This document shows positions 24,122-32,522 of a stretch of 64,000 nucleotides of DNA, piece by piece. The notes beneath the pieces were generated by a model. That model saw only the letters and a program-made list of their open reading frames with translations, did no database searches and was not told the DNA's origin. The stretch's first letter is position 1. Every line of letters begins with the position of its first letter. Source of the stretch: AC-51 sp963749895 (lineage in GTDB: Bacteria > Actinomycetota > UBA4738 > HRBIN12); the NCBI GenBank assembly GCA_963749895.1, contig CAVVOG010000003.1:1364001-1428000 (forward strand). Reading direction: 5' to 3'. Position numbers and translations under genes: made by a program.

Positions 24122-24808
24122 TCAGGCCTCCGAGGCTTCGTCGTCGCGCGAGGCATCGGTGAACTCGCTGAATTCACCGGTGACCAGGAAAGCGACCTGT
24201 TCCCCGATGTCGACGGCGTTGTCCCCGACCCGCTCGAGCGCGCGTGCGACGAGGTTCATGTGAAGCCCCCAGTCGAGCGCGCGCGGATCGTCTGCGAGCT
24301 TCAGCGCCTCCAGATGCGTGGCTCGGTTCAACCGGTCGACCGGGTCGTCCATCTCGTTGAGCCGGCCGCAGAGCTCGAGGTCGCGCTTCGCGAAGGCCTC
24401 CATCGCCGTGCGCAGCATCCGCACGACGATGTCGCCCATCTCCTCGAGCTGCTGGCGCAGGAGGGGGCTTCCCGGGAGGTCCTTGCTCGCCAGGTACATC
24501 TTCGCGACGTTGACGGCCTGATCGCCGATCCGCTCCAGGTGAAGGTTCGCGTGCAGGATCGCGGACACGAGCCGGAGCTCGCCCGCGACAGGCGACTGGA
24601 GCGCCAGCATGCCCAGGATCTCCTGGTCGATCTGCAGGTACAGGCCGTCGATCTCGTCGTCGGCGTCGATCACACGCTGCGCCTCCGGCTCGTCGTCGGC
24701 GAGCAACGCGTCGACCGAGCGCTTCACCTGGGCGCCGGCGAGCTCTCCCAGGGACAGCAGGTCCAGCTCGATGCGCTGGAGACTCTCGTGGAACTGTTGC
24801 CGCGTCAT
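24122..24808 (-). CDS. phoU: phosphate transport system regulator PhoU
   Basis: A 228-residue all-helical cytosolic protein with two PhoU repeats, each with the metal-binding pattern around DDEIDGLYLQID and RVGDNAVDIGEQVAFL / RIGDQAVNVAKMYL. PhoU links the PstSCAB transporter to the sensor kinase and represses the regulon in high phosphate. The ATG at 24808 overlaps the pstB stop (ATGA), so it is translationally coupled. Confidence 0.94.
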   Translation of the reverse strand: MTRQQFHESLQRIELDLLSLGELAGAQVKRSVDALLADDEPEAQRVIDADDEIDGLYLQIDQEILGMLALQSPVAGELRLVSAILHANLHLERIGDQAVNVAKMYLASKDLPGSPLLRQQLEEMGDIVVRMLRTAMEAFAKRDLELCGRLNEMDDPVDRLNRATHLEALKLADDPRALDWGLHMNLVARALERVGDNAVDIGEQVAFLVTGEFSEFTDASRDDEASEA

Positions 24809-25680
24809 CCGAACCGCCCCGTGACGTAGTCCTCGGTCCGGGGGTCCGAGGGCTTCGTGAAGATCGTCTCGGTCAGGTCGTACTCGACCACCGTCCCGGT
24901 CCGGTGCCCGGTCTCCTCGTTGACCTCGACCGTGAAGAACGCCGTCCGGTCCGAGACCCGGGCGGCCTGCTGCATGTTGTGGGTCACGATGACGATCGTG
25001 TAGTCGGACACGATCTCCTGCATCAGGTCCTCGATCCGCGACGTGGCGATCGGATCGAGGGCGGAGCACGGCTCGTCCATCAAGATCACGTCCGGCTTCG
25101 TCGCGATCGCCCGGGCGATGCACAGGCGCTGCTGCTGCCCGCCCGACAGGGCCATCCCCGACTCCTTGAGCTTGTCCTTGACCTCGTCCCACAGGGCAGC
25201 CTTCCGCAGGGACTCCTCGACGAGGTCATCCATGTTCCCCTTGAAGCCCGCGATCTTCGGACCGAAGGCGATGTTGTCGTAGATCGACTTCGGGAACGGG
25301 TTCGGCTTCTGGAACACCATCCCGATGTGGCGGCGAACCTCGACGGCATCGACCTGCGGGTCGTACAGGTCCACCCCGTGGTACGTGATCGTTCCCTCCA
25401 CGCGCGCGCTCTCGATCAGGTCGTTCATCCGGTTCAGCGTGCGGATGAACGTGCTCTTCCCGCACCCCGACGGACCGATCAGGGCCGTGATCTCGTTCTT
25501 GTAGATCGGCAGGTCGATGTTGCGCACCGCCCGGAAGTCGCCGTAGAACACCGAAACGTCGTCGACCTGGAAGATCGTCTCGGTCGCGCCCTGGCCGGAG
25601 GCGCGCTCGGAAGCGCTCACGACGAGCTCGGGCGGCACGATCGCGGGCACCTGCGGTTCGGTCGTCACGTCGGTCTCCAT
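24805..25680 (-). CDS. pstB: phosphate ABC transporter ATP-binding protein
   Basis: A 291-residue ATPase driving the PstCA channel. Walker A GPSGCGKST, signature LSGGQQQRLCIARA, Walker B VILMDEPCSALDP and the H-loop THNMQQA are intact. I chose METDVTTEP at 25680, 4 nt beyond the pstA stop; another ATG at 25701 would overlap pstA by 17 nt and adds seven residues. The N-terminal 40 residues are a non-conserved extension. Part of pstS-C-A-B-phoU-regX3. Confidence 0.95.
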   Translation of the reverse strand: METDVTTEPQVPAIVPPELVVSASERASGQGATETIFQVDDVSVFYGDFRAVRNIDLPIYKNEITALIGPSGCGKSTFIRTLNRMNDLIESARVEGTITYHGVDLYDPQVDAVEVRRHIGMVFQKPNPFPKSIYDNIAFGPKIAGFKGNMDDLVEESLRKAALWDEVKDKLKESGMALSGGQQQRLCIARAIATKPDVILMDEPCSALDPIATSRIEDLMQEIVSDYTIVIVTHNMQQAARVSDRTAFFTVEVNEETGHRTGTVVEYDLTETIFTKPSDPRTEDYVTGRFG

Positions 25681-25684
25681 CTCG

Positions 25685-26632
25685 TCACCACTTCCGCTCA
25701 TATCGATTCCTCAGCAGGATCGCCGCCGTGTTCACGATCAGGATCACCACGAGCAGCACGATGATCGCCGCGGAGGTGAGAGCCCGCCAGTCGTCCCCCG
25801 GCTGCCGCGACCAGGAGAACACGATCGTGGGCAGGGACGTGTACTGCCCCTGCAGGATCTCTAAGAGGTTCCCTCCGCGGCTGGGGCTCAGGTAGCCCGT
25901 GACCGCTCCCACCAGTAGGAGCGGCGCTGTCTCGCCGAACGCCCGCGCGAGCGACAGGATCACGCCGGTGAAGATGCCCGGCGCCGCATAAGGGAGGACG
26001 TGGCTGCGCACGACCTCCCACCGCGTGGCGCCGACCCCGTAGGCAGCCTCCCGGATACTCTTCGGGACGGCGCGCAGGGCCTCCATCGTCACGAGGATCA
26101 CGATCGGGATCACCAGGACCGACAGGGTGAGCCCGCCGGACATGAGCGACCGTCCGAACGTGTCCGGACCGGTCACGACCCGGAAGGCCTGGACGAAGAC
26201 CACCAGCCCGAGGATCCCGAACACGATCGAGGGCACCCCGGCGAGGTTGCGGATGTTCGCGATCAACAGGCGGTTCAACTTCGTGTCTTTCGCGTACTCC
26301 TGCAGGTAGATCGCCGCCGCGACGCCCAGCGGCACGGCGACCACGAACACGAACGCGATCAGGATCAACGAGCCAACGAGCGCCTGACGGACACCCGCCC
26401 GGCTCTCGATCCGCGACATGTTGCTGGTGACGAAGTCGAACCCACGCTCGCTCAGCACCGGCATCGCGGTCTGCAAGACCGACCACAGGAGGACCACGAG
26501 GATGAGCAGGGACAGCAGCAGGCTCCCCAGCAGGGCCGCTTCGAACAGCCGGCCACGGATGTCCCGCCGGTGCCCCCGCAGCGCCTGCTCCACGGTGGAA
26601 CGCGTGCCCGCGCCGGTGGTGATCGCCGCCAT
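25685..26632 (-). CDS. pstA: phosphate ABC transporter permease PstA
   Basis: A 315-residue inner-membrane permease with six helices. The EAA-type coupling loop reads EAAYGVGATRWEVV, and the conserved SLARAFGETAPLLL segment is present. Its ATG overlaps the pstC stop by one base (TGATG). Pairs with PstC to form the phosphate channel. Confidence 0.94.
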   Translation of the reverse strand: MAAITTGAGTRSTVEQALRGHRRDIRGRLFEAALLGSLLLSLLILVVLLWSVLQTAMPVLSERGFDFVTSNMSRIESRAGVRQALVGSLILIAFVFVVAVPLGVAAAIYLQEYAKDTKLNRLLIANIRNLAGVPSIVFGILGLVVFVQAFRVVTGPDTFGRSLMSGGLTLSVLVIPIVILVTMEALRAVPKSIREAAYGVGATRWEVVRSHVLPYAAPGIFTGVILSLARAFGETAPLLLVGAVTGYLSPSRGGNLLEILQGQYTSLPTIVFSWSRQPGDDWRALTSAAIIVLLVVILIVNTAAILLRNRYERKW

Positions 26633-27579
26633 CAGTAGTCCCTCCGAACCCGGCGCACGAACCGCTCACTCACGATGTTCAGGACGAACGTGACCACGAA
26701 CAGCAGGACGGCAACGAAGTAGAGCGCGAGGAACGGGTTGAAGTCGCTGGTGCTCTTGACCTGATCCGAGCCGATCGCCAGCGACGAGATCGCCCCGGTC
26801 ATCGTCTGGCCCGGCTCCAACGGGTTGAAGTGGCGGCTGGCGCTCCCGACGGCGCCGGCGGCGATCGCGACCACCATCGTCTCCCCGACGGCGCGGGAGA
26901 ACCCGAGGATCATCGACGCGACAACCCCGGAGACCGCCGCGGGGAACACGATCTTCGTCGTCACCGTACGTCGACGCGCGCCGATCCCGTACGCGGCCTC
27001 GCGCAACGCACCCGGGACCGCGTACATCGCGTCCTCGGCGACCGATGCGACCAGTGGGATCGTGAGGATGCCCACACCGATGCCCGCCGCCAGGATCGAG
27101 AAGGAGCTCGAGGCCCCGAACAGGTCCTGGACGATCGTGGGGTGGATCACCGTGAGGGCGAAGAACCCGAGCACGACGCTCGGGATCCCCGCCAGGATCT
27201 CGAGGATCGGCTTGAGCAGCCGCCGCGTCCGCGGCTTCGCGTACTCGGACAGGAACATCGCGGCACCCAGGCCGAGCGGCGCCGCGATCAGCATGGCGAT
27301 CCCGGCGACCTCCACGGTGCCGATGAACAGCGTCAGGATGTCGAACTCGGGAGGATTCCGCCGTGGATACCATCCGCTGGCCCACAACCACGACAGATCG
27401 ATGTCACGTAGGAAGAGGAACGCCTCCCCGGTCAACGCGACCACGATCCCGAGGCTCACGAGGAGGGACAGGAGCGCGGCGCTCGCGATCACGCCGCGGA
27501 CGATGCCCTCCTTGCGTCGACGACCCGTGCTGCCCCGCAGCGTCGTGAGCGTGACGGCGTCGGTCGTGATGACGGCCAT
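26632..27579 (-). CDS. pstC: phosphate ABC transporter permease PstC
   Basis: A 315-residue permease with six helices. The coupling loop REAAYGIGARRRTV and the conserved GFSRAVGETMVVAIAAG are visible, along with the periplasmic ASGWYPRRNPPEFDIL loop typical of PstC. It starts 84 nt after pstS, the usual spacing in which pstS is produced in excess, though no attenuating hairpin is obvious there. Confidence 0.94.
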   Translation of the reverse strand: MAVITTDAVTLTTLRGSTGRRRKEGIVRGVIASAALLSLLVSLGIVVALTGEAFLFLRDIDLSWLWASGWYPRRNPPEFDILTLFIGTVEVAGIAMLIAAPLGLGAAMFLSEYAKPRTRRLLKPILEILAGIPSVVLGFFALTVIHPTIVQDLFGASSSFSILAAGIGVGILTIPLVASVAEDAMYAVPGALREAAYGIGARRRTVTTKIVFPAAVSGVVASMILGFSRAVGETMVVAIAAGAVGSASRHFNPLEPGQTMTGAISSLAIGSDQVKSTSDFNPFLALYFVAVLLFVVTFVLNIVSERFVRRVRRDY

Positions 27580-27663
27580 GGCGGTCGAGAGCCTACTTCG
27601 TGACGTCCTCGGGCGGGAGGGGCCGGGCGGCGTCCTGCCACCCGGCCCCGGTCACCGCGTCGA

Positions 27664-28701
27664 TCACGCCGCGGCGCTCGCCCACGCGCCCGCGACCGCC
27701 TGCTGACGGTCCTCGGGGATCGCCACGTAGCCGACCTCCTCGACCGCCGTCACGAGGCCCTCGCTCGTCACGTAGAAGTCGACATAGGCCTGGAGCGCCT
27801 CGCTCTCGGCGGCCTTCGCCGGGTTCACGTAGATGAACAGCGAGCGGGACAGCGGGTAGGAGCCGTCGGCGACGGTCTCCACCGTCGGTCCGACACAACC
27901 CTCGCCACCGTCGACCTCGAGCTCCTTGACGCTCTCGCCGGCCTCCTGGGCGAACGCGAAGCCCACGAAGCCGAGCGCGCTCGGGCTGCCCTCCATCGCG
28001 GTGATGATCACGTTGTCGTTCGGGGAAGGGGTGTAGTCCTTGCGCAGGGCCTCTGCCTCGTCCTCGGACAGGCCGCGCTCTTCGCCGATGTCGGGGATGC
28101 CCGACAGCTCGATGAAGGCGTCGTAGGTTCCGGACTCCTCACCGGGCGCCGTGATCTCGAGCGGGAGGTCGGGGAAGCCGCCGTTGCCACCCACCTCGGC
28201 GGCGAGGTCGTTCGCGTCGGCCCAGCTCGCGAATCCCTCGGACTCCGGGCCGAACAACGCGTACAGATCACCGCTGTTGAGGCACGAGAGCGCGTTCTCG
28301 GGGTTCGTCATGACGGTCAGTCCGTCCAGCGCGACCTCGAGCTCGACGTACTCGATCCCGTTCTCCTCGCAGAGCGCGACCTCTTCCTCATCGATCGGGC
28401 GCGAGGCGTCGGAGATGTCGGTCTCGCCGTTGCAGAACAGCTCGAACCCATCGCCCGTGCCCGGGCCGTCGACCGAGATCGTCACCCCCGGTTGGGTCTC
28501 GTTGAACAGCTCCGCCACGAACGCGGAGACCGGCTCGACCGTCGAGGAGCCCGAGATCACGATGCTGCCCGTGAGCTCCTCACTCCCGGTTCCGCCATCC
28601 TCGCCGCCGGTGTCCCCATCGTCACCGCCGCACGCCGCGGCCACGAGGGAAAGCACCAGGGCCACCCCTGCGATGCGCCACCAGGCTCGCGCCTTCACCA
28701 T
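27664..28701 (-). CDS. pstS: phosphate-binding lipoprotein PstS
   Basis: A 345-residue periplasmic-side lipoprotein that binds inorganic phosphate. The signal peptide ends in the lipobox VAAACGG with Cys24 as the lipid anchor, followed by an acidic Gly-rich linker. Ligand loops are visible: ISGSSTVEP, NGETDISDASRPI and PGEESGTYDAF. ATG 28701 has a strong ribosome site (AAGGAGGACGAG). The promoter has a TAGGCT -10 at 28751-28756 and a PHO box centred about 53 bp upstream of the expected start of transcription. Confidence 0.96.
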   Translation of the reverse strand: MVKARAWWRIAGVALVLSLVAAACGGDDGDTGGEDGGTGSEELTGSIVISGSSTVEPVSAFVAELFNETQPGVTISVDGPGTGDGFELFCNGETDISDASRPIDEEEVALCEENGIEYVELEVALDGLTVMTNPENALSCLNSGDLYALFGPESEGFASWADANDLAAEVGGNGGFPDLPLEITAPGEESGTYDAFIELSGIPDIGEERGLSEDEAEALRKDYTPSPNDNVIITAMEGSPSALGFVGFAFAQEAGESVKELEVDGGEGCVGPTVETVADGSYPLSRSLFIYVNPAKAAESEALQAYVDFYVTSEGLVTAVEEVGYVAIPEDRQQAVAGAWASAAA

Positions 28702-28750
28702 CTCGTCCTCCTTGCATCCGTCATCCATGGGTGCCCCATGGCCCGAGCGG

Positions 28751-28756
28751 AGCCTA
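28751..28756 (-). promoter_or_regulatory. -10 element of the pst operon
   Basis: TAGGCT on the minus strand, placing the transcript start near 28744 and a leader of about 43 nt before pstS. The PHO box at 28788-28805 then lies just upstream of the -35 position, where an activator would bind. Confidence 0.5.
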
Positions 28757-28787
28757 GGAGCGGCAGGTGTCGGCCCCCCGACCCGAA

Positions 28788-28805
28788 GATGAACGGACGA
28801 TGAAC
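28788..28805. promoter_or_regulatory. PHO box 1 (pst side)
   Basis: Two direct GATGAAC units start 11 bp apart (28788 and 28799); on the coding strand of pstS they read GTTCATC. The 11-bp direct repeat of a GTTCAYC unit is the known form of the actinobacterial PhoP/RegX3 site. Confidence 0.7.
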
Positions 28806-28866
28806 GCCGAGACCGGCCGCAGGCCGGGGGGAACGACTCCCGGGGACGTCGGCTCTGGGCACGCAA

Positions 28867-28884
28867 GGCGAACGGACGGTGAAC
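28867..28884. promoter_or_regulatory. PHO box 2 (senX3 side)
   Basis: GGCGAAC and GGTGAAC start exactly 11 bp apart (28867 and 28878), the same spacing as box 1 and closest to the GTTCACC consensus. It lies 28 bp before the TAGACT -10 of senX3, mirroring box 1 on the other promoter. Confidence 0.65.
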
Positions 28885-28912
28885 GCCCGGCAGACCCGAC
28901 GAACCGGCCCCG

Positions 28913-28918
28913 TAGACT
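28913..28918 (+). promoter_or_regulatory. -10 element of senX3
   Basis: TAGACT, 11 nt before the ATG at 28930; a very short or absent leader is expected. Confidence 0.4.
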
Positions 28919-28929
28919 CCCGGATCACG

Positions 28930-30087
28930 ATGGACGCCTTCCCGGCAGCCCTGCTCGCACTCCTCGCCGGTGTCGTCCTCGGTGGGGCCGCGACCGCCGC
29001 GGCCTTGCGCCGTCGCGCCGGAGCGCTCCATGACGAGACCTCACGGCTGCGCGCCGACCTCGCGGACCAACGTCGCAGCTCGGACGAGTCCCGTGCGGTG
29101 CAGGATCTGATCCTCTCCTCGATGCAGGACGGGATCCTGCTCATCGACGAGCATGGGCGCACGGCGTTCGCGAACGTGGCCCTGGACCGACACATGGGGA
29201 TCCGGCCCTCGGGAACGACCCAGCTGTTCCCTCCGTCCCTCCGCGAGACCGTGGAACGGACCGCGCAGGAGCGGGGGACTGCCTCCGTCCTCGTCGAGAC
29301 CGGCGAGCCGGTCCGGTTCCTGCGAGTCGTCGCGACGCCCGCGGGTGACGGTGGCTCGGTCCTCGTGGTCGTCCGCGATGTGACCGAGGCCCGGCGGATC
29401 GACGCGATCCGTCGGGACTTCGTAGCGAACGCGTCGCACGAGCTGAAGACGCCGGCTGCCTCCATCCAGGCAGCTGCCGAGACCCTGCACCAGGCGGCGA
29501 GCGACGATCCCGCCGCCGTCCTGCACTTCTCCGGACAGATCGAGCGAGAGGCCCTCCGGCTGTCGCGGATCGTGGCCGATCTGCTCGATCTATCGCGGCT
29601 CGAGTCCGGGAGCGAACTGACGGAGCGAGTACCGCTCGACGCGCTCGGCCGCGAGGAGGCGCAGCGTTCCCACGACCTCGCGCAGGCGTCCGGTGTCACG
29701 GTGGAGGTTCGAACCGACGCCCACGTATGGGTCGATGGGTCCGCGCGTGACCTCTCCCTCCTGATCCGCAACCTCGTCGACAACGCGATCAGGTACACGC
29801 GTCCGGATGGGTCGGTGACGGTCGGGGTGACGACCGATGGCGACGACGCGATCCTGACCGTGACCGACACCGGGGTCGGCATCCCCGCGAGGGATCTACC
29901 GCGGGTCTTCGAGCGCTTCTACCGGGTGGACCGAGCCCGCTCCCGGGAGACGGGCGGCACGGGGCTGGGACTCGCGATCGTGCGGCACGTCGCCGAGAAC
30001 CACGGTGGATCGGTCGACATCCAAAGCGAGCTCGGGCGCGGCACGACGGTCACGGTCATGCTTCCTCGGCGTCCGGCTCCACGCTGA
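28930..30087 (+). CDS. senX3: phosphate sensor histidine kinase SenX3/PhoR-like
   Basis: A 385-residue membrane-anchored kinase. One N-terminal helix (LLALLAGVVLGGAATAAAL) is followed by a coiled-coil linker, a PAS domain (about 60-150, DGILLIDEHGRTAFAN), the phospho-acceptor H-box FVANASHELKTPAASI, and the ATPase domain with N-box NLVDNAIRYT, G1 TDTGVGIP, and G2 TGGTGLGLAIV. The lack of a periplasmic sensor fits SenX3/PhoR, which senses phosphate through PhoU and PstSCAB. Divergent from pstS with its own PHO box. Confidence 0.92.
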   Translation: MDAFPAALLALLAGVVLGGAATAAALRRRAGALHDETSRLRADLADQRRSSDESRAVQDLILSSMQDGILLIDEHGRTAFANVALDRHMGIRPSGTTQLFPPSLRETVERTAQERGTASVLVETGEPVRFLRVVATPAGDGGSVLVVVRDVTEARRIDAIRRDFVANASHELKTPAASIQAAAETLHQAASDDPAAVLHFSGQIEREALRLSRIVADLLDLSRLESGSELTERVPLDALGREEAQRSHDLAQASGVTVEVRTDAHVWVDGSARDLSLLIRNLVDNAIRYTRPDGSVTVGVTTDGDDAILTVTDTGVGIPARDLPRVFERFYRVDRARSRETGGTGLGLAIVRHVAENHGGSVDIQSELGRGTTVTVMLPRRPAPR

Positions 30088-30089
30088 CG

Positions 30090-30095
30090 TAGGCT
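30090..30095 (+). promoter_or_regulatory. -10 element of the phosphatase-DUF3090-SCO1664 operon
   Basis: TAGGCT ends 10 nt before the ATG at 30106, with no ribosome site; starts immediately after the senX3 stop. Confidence 0.45.
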
Positions 30096-30105
30096 TGCGC
30101 GCCAT

Positions 30106-30762
30106 ATGGCGCTGCTCTTCCTGGTCCGTCACGGTCTCACCGCGCAGACGGGCAAGGTCCTCTACGGACGAACCGCGGGTATCGACCTCGACGCGCGCGG
30201 GCGAGCCCAGGCCGATGCGCTCGCCGTTCGGCTCGGTCCCCTTCGCCCGACCGCGATCTACTCGAGCCCGCTCGAGCGCTGCCGGGAGACCGTCGAGCCG
30301 CTCGCAGCGACGTGCCGCGTGCCGATCCGTCTCAGTGACGAGCTGATCGAGATGGACGCGGGAGATTGGACCGGGCGTTCGCTCTCCCAGCTCCGACGGT
30401 CGAAGCACTGGCGGATCGTCCAACGCACCCCGTCGGCGTTCCGCTTCCCGGGAGACGGCGAGGGATTCGTCGAGGCCTACGAGCGGATCGTCGGCGAGGC
30501 CGAGCGGATCGCCCGCCGCCATCGGAACGGACGGGTCATCGTGGCGACCCACGGCGACCTCGTCAGGATCCTCCTCGCGCATTACGCGGGGGTCGACCTC
30601 GACGGGTTCCAGCGGTTCGGCGCCGATACGGCCTCGGTCTCGGTCGTGGCCACCGACGGCGACGGACGGTCCCAGGTCCTGCTGATGAACGACACCGGGG
30701 ACCTCATGCGGTTCGCGCCACCGGGTCCCGGCGGGCGCGGTCCGCGGAAGCTGCGAGGATAG
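30106..30762 (+). CDS. histidine phosphatase family protein (MSMEG_4193-type)
   Basis: A 218-residue phosphoglycerate-mutase-like phosphatase. The catalytic histidine lies in LFLVRHGLTAQTG, with YSSPLERCRET and ATHGDLVRILLAHY supplying the second arginine and histidine. This is the phosphomutase-like member that in Actinomycetota is consistently next to DUF3090 and SCO1664-family genes, as here. True substrate unknown. Confidence 0.9.
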   Translation: MALLFLVRHGLTAQTGKVLYGRTAGIDLDARGRAQADALAVRLGPLRPTAIYSSPLERCRETVEPLAATCRVPIRLSDELIEMDAGDWTGRSLSQLRRSKHWRIVQRTPSAFRFPGDGEGFVEAYERIVGEAERIARRHRNGRVIVATHGDLVRILLAHYAGVDLDGFQRFGADTASVSVVATDGDGRSQVLLMNDTGDLMRFAPPGPGGRGPRKLRG

Positions 30763-30768
30763 GACTCC

Positions 30769-31296
30769 ATGGATCTCGGATCGGTCGACCGGATCACCGC
30801 CGATGCGATCGGCGAGCCGGGTATGCGGACCTTCTACGTGCAAGCGCGGGCCGGCGCGGAGCTGGTGACCGTGATCGTCGAGAAGCAGCAGGTGCAGCTC
30901 CTGGCAACCTCGATCCTCGAGCTGCTCGCCGACCTGCCCCAAGAGACCGGCCCGGGTCCCGCAGACGACGAGCTGGAGCTCGAGGTCCCGTTCGAGCCTC
31001 TGTGGCGTGCCGGCCGTCTCTCGATCGGCTACGACGAAGAGGCCGACCGATTCACCTTGGAGCTGGTGGAGTTCGTCCCCGAACTCGAGGACGACGACGA
31101 TCCTCGATCGGCGTCCCTGGGCGAACCTGGGATGGTACGCATGCACGCGACCCGCGAGCAGATGTTCGCCCTGTCGCGGCACGGGGCGGAGGCGGCGGAA
31201 CGAGGGCGGCCCACGTGCCAGCTGTGCGGGAACCCGATCGACCCGGAGGGTCACGCGTGCCCCGCGACGAACGGACACCGGACCCCCCGCGCCTGA
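30769..31296 (+). CDS. DUF3090 family protein
   Basis: A 175-residue protein of an actinobacterial family with no assigned activity. The body is alpha/beta with FYVQARAGAELVTVIVEKQQ near the start and a long acidic stretch (VEFVPELEDDDDP); the C-terminus is a rubredoxin-like zinc knuckle CQLCGNPIDPEGHAC. It follows the phosphatase by 6 nt and overlaps the SCO1664-family gene start by 40 nt, so the three form an operon. Confidence 0.9.
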   Translation: MDLGSVDRITADAIGEPGMRTFYVQARAGAELVTVIVEKQQVQLLATSILELLADLPQETGPGPADDELELEVPFEPLWRAGRLSIGYDEEADRFTLELVEFVPELEDDDDPRSASLGEPGMVRMHATREQMFALSRHGAEAAERGRPTCQLCGNPIDPEGHACPATNGHRTPRA

Positions 31297-31997
31297 ACGC
31301 GCCCCGGGCCCTCGCGGAGGGCACGATGGAGGTGCTCGGGCTGATGCCGAACGCCTCCAACTACACGTTCCTGGCTCGCTGCGTCCACGACGGCGCCTCG
31401 GTGCTGGCGATCTACAAGCCGCGACGCGGCGAGATCCCGCTGTGGGACTTCCCCGAGGGCACGCTCCATCGACGCGAGGTCGCCGCGTACGAGGTGTCAC
31501 GGGCGCTCGGCTGGCCTGCCGTTCCTCCCACCGTGCTTCGGGGCGGCCCAGAAGGGGCGGGTTCGGCGCAGCTGTACGTCCGTTCCGACCCGGAGCAGCA
31601 CTACTTCACGCTCGAGACCGAGCACGCCGACACGTTCCGACGCGTCGCCCTGTTCGACATCGTCGTGAACAACGCGGACCGGAAGGCGGGGCACTGCCTC
31701 CTCGGCGAGGACGGAGGGATCCACGTGATCGACCACGGTGTCTGCTTCTCGACCGAACCGAAGCTCCGGACCGTGATCTGGGACTTCGTGGGCGAGCCGA
31801 TCGATCCGTCGTCGGCCGACGATCTCACCCGGCTGGACGGGGAACTGCGCGCAGGGTCTCTTCGTGAGACGCTCGCGAACCTGCTCGACAGCGTCGAGAT
31901 CGAGGAGACGCGCCGTCGCCTCGACAGGCTGCTCGACCTCGGTCGCTTCCCAGAGCCCGAACCCGGGACGCGCCCGTACCCATGGCCACCGATCTGA
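31257..31997 (+). CDS. SCO1664 family protein (kinase-like fold)
   Basis: A 246-residue protein of a family with a PI3/4-kinase-like fold. YKPRRGEIPLWDFPEGTLH provides the nucleotide-binding lysine region and NNADRKAGHCLL with VIDHGVCF resembles the catalytic and metal loops. I chose GTG 31257 after the ribosome site GGAGGG; it overlaps the end of the DUF3090 gene. Its 3' end overlaps ogt by 16 nt. Function is not established, but the conserved gene trio implies a shared pathway. Confidence 0.88.
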   Translation: MPRDERTPDPPRLNAPRALAEGTMEVLGLMPNASNYTFLARCVHDGASVLAIYKPRRGEIPLWDFPEGTLHRREVAAYEVSRALGWPAVPPTVLRGGPEGAGSAQLYVRSDPEQHYFTLETEHADTFRRVALFDIVVNNADRKAGHCLLGEDGGIHVIDHGVCFSTEPKLRTVIWDFVGEPIDPSSADDLTRLDGELRAGSLRETLANLLDSVEIEETRRRLDRLLDLGRFPEPEPGTRPYPWPPI

Positions 31998-32491
31998 CCC
32001 TCCGGTACGCGACGATCCCGACGCCCATCGGGAGCTTCACCGTGGTGGCCACCGACGATGGCGTCGTGGCGACCACGACCGGAGACCCCGACGAGTCACT
32101 CGACCGACTGGGCCACCACCTCGGCGCGGTCGTGAGCCGTGACCCGCGCGCGCTCGCGGAGGCGTGCGTCGAGATCGAGCGATACTTCGAGCGGCGTCTG
32201 CGGCGGTTCCGGACGCCGGTCGACCTGCGGTTGGCGCCGACGACGTTCTCCCGAGCGGTCCTCGACGTGACCCGAACGATCCCGTACGGCGAGCTGTGGA
32301 CCTACGGGGATGTCGCGGCTCATGCGGGCCGACCAGGCGCGGCTCGAGGCGCGGGGACGGCGCTGCGACGGTGTCCGATCGAGCTGTTCGTCCCCTGCCA
32401 CCGGGTGGTACCCGCCGGTCCGGGGCTCGGCCGCTACGGAGGAGACGACGATCGGCGACTCCTCCTGCTTCGGCACGAGCGTGCGATCTGA
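31982..32491 (+). CDS. ogt: methylated-DNA--[protein]-cysteine S-methyltransferase
   Basis: A 169-residue suicide repair protein that transfers the alkyl group of O6-alkylguanine to its own cysteine, Cys139 in FVPCHRV. The DNA-binding HTH is IPYGELWTYGDVAAHAG and the arginine finger lies in GRPGAARGAGTAL. The usual NP dipeptide before the active site reads CP (RRCPIE), an uncommon change that puts a second cysteine near the pocket. The N-terminal domain is short but complete. Overlaps the preceding gene by 16 nt, so coupled. Confidence 0.9.
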   Translation: MATDLTLRYATIPTPIGSFTVVATDDGVVATTTGDPDESLDRLGHHLGAVVSRDPRALAEACVEIERYFERRLRRFRTPVDLRLAPTTFSRAVLDVTRTIPYGELWTYGDVAAHAGRPGAARGAGTALRRCPIELFVPCHRVVPAGPGLGRYGGDDDRRLLLLRHERAI

Positions 32492-32522
32492 GGCTCGGAC
32501 GGAGGGAGTCCCCTCTGGGACG

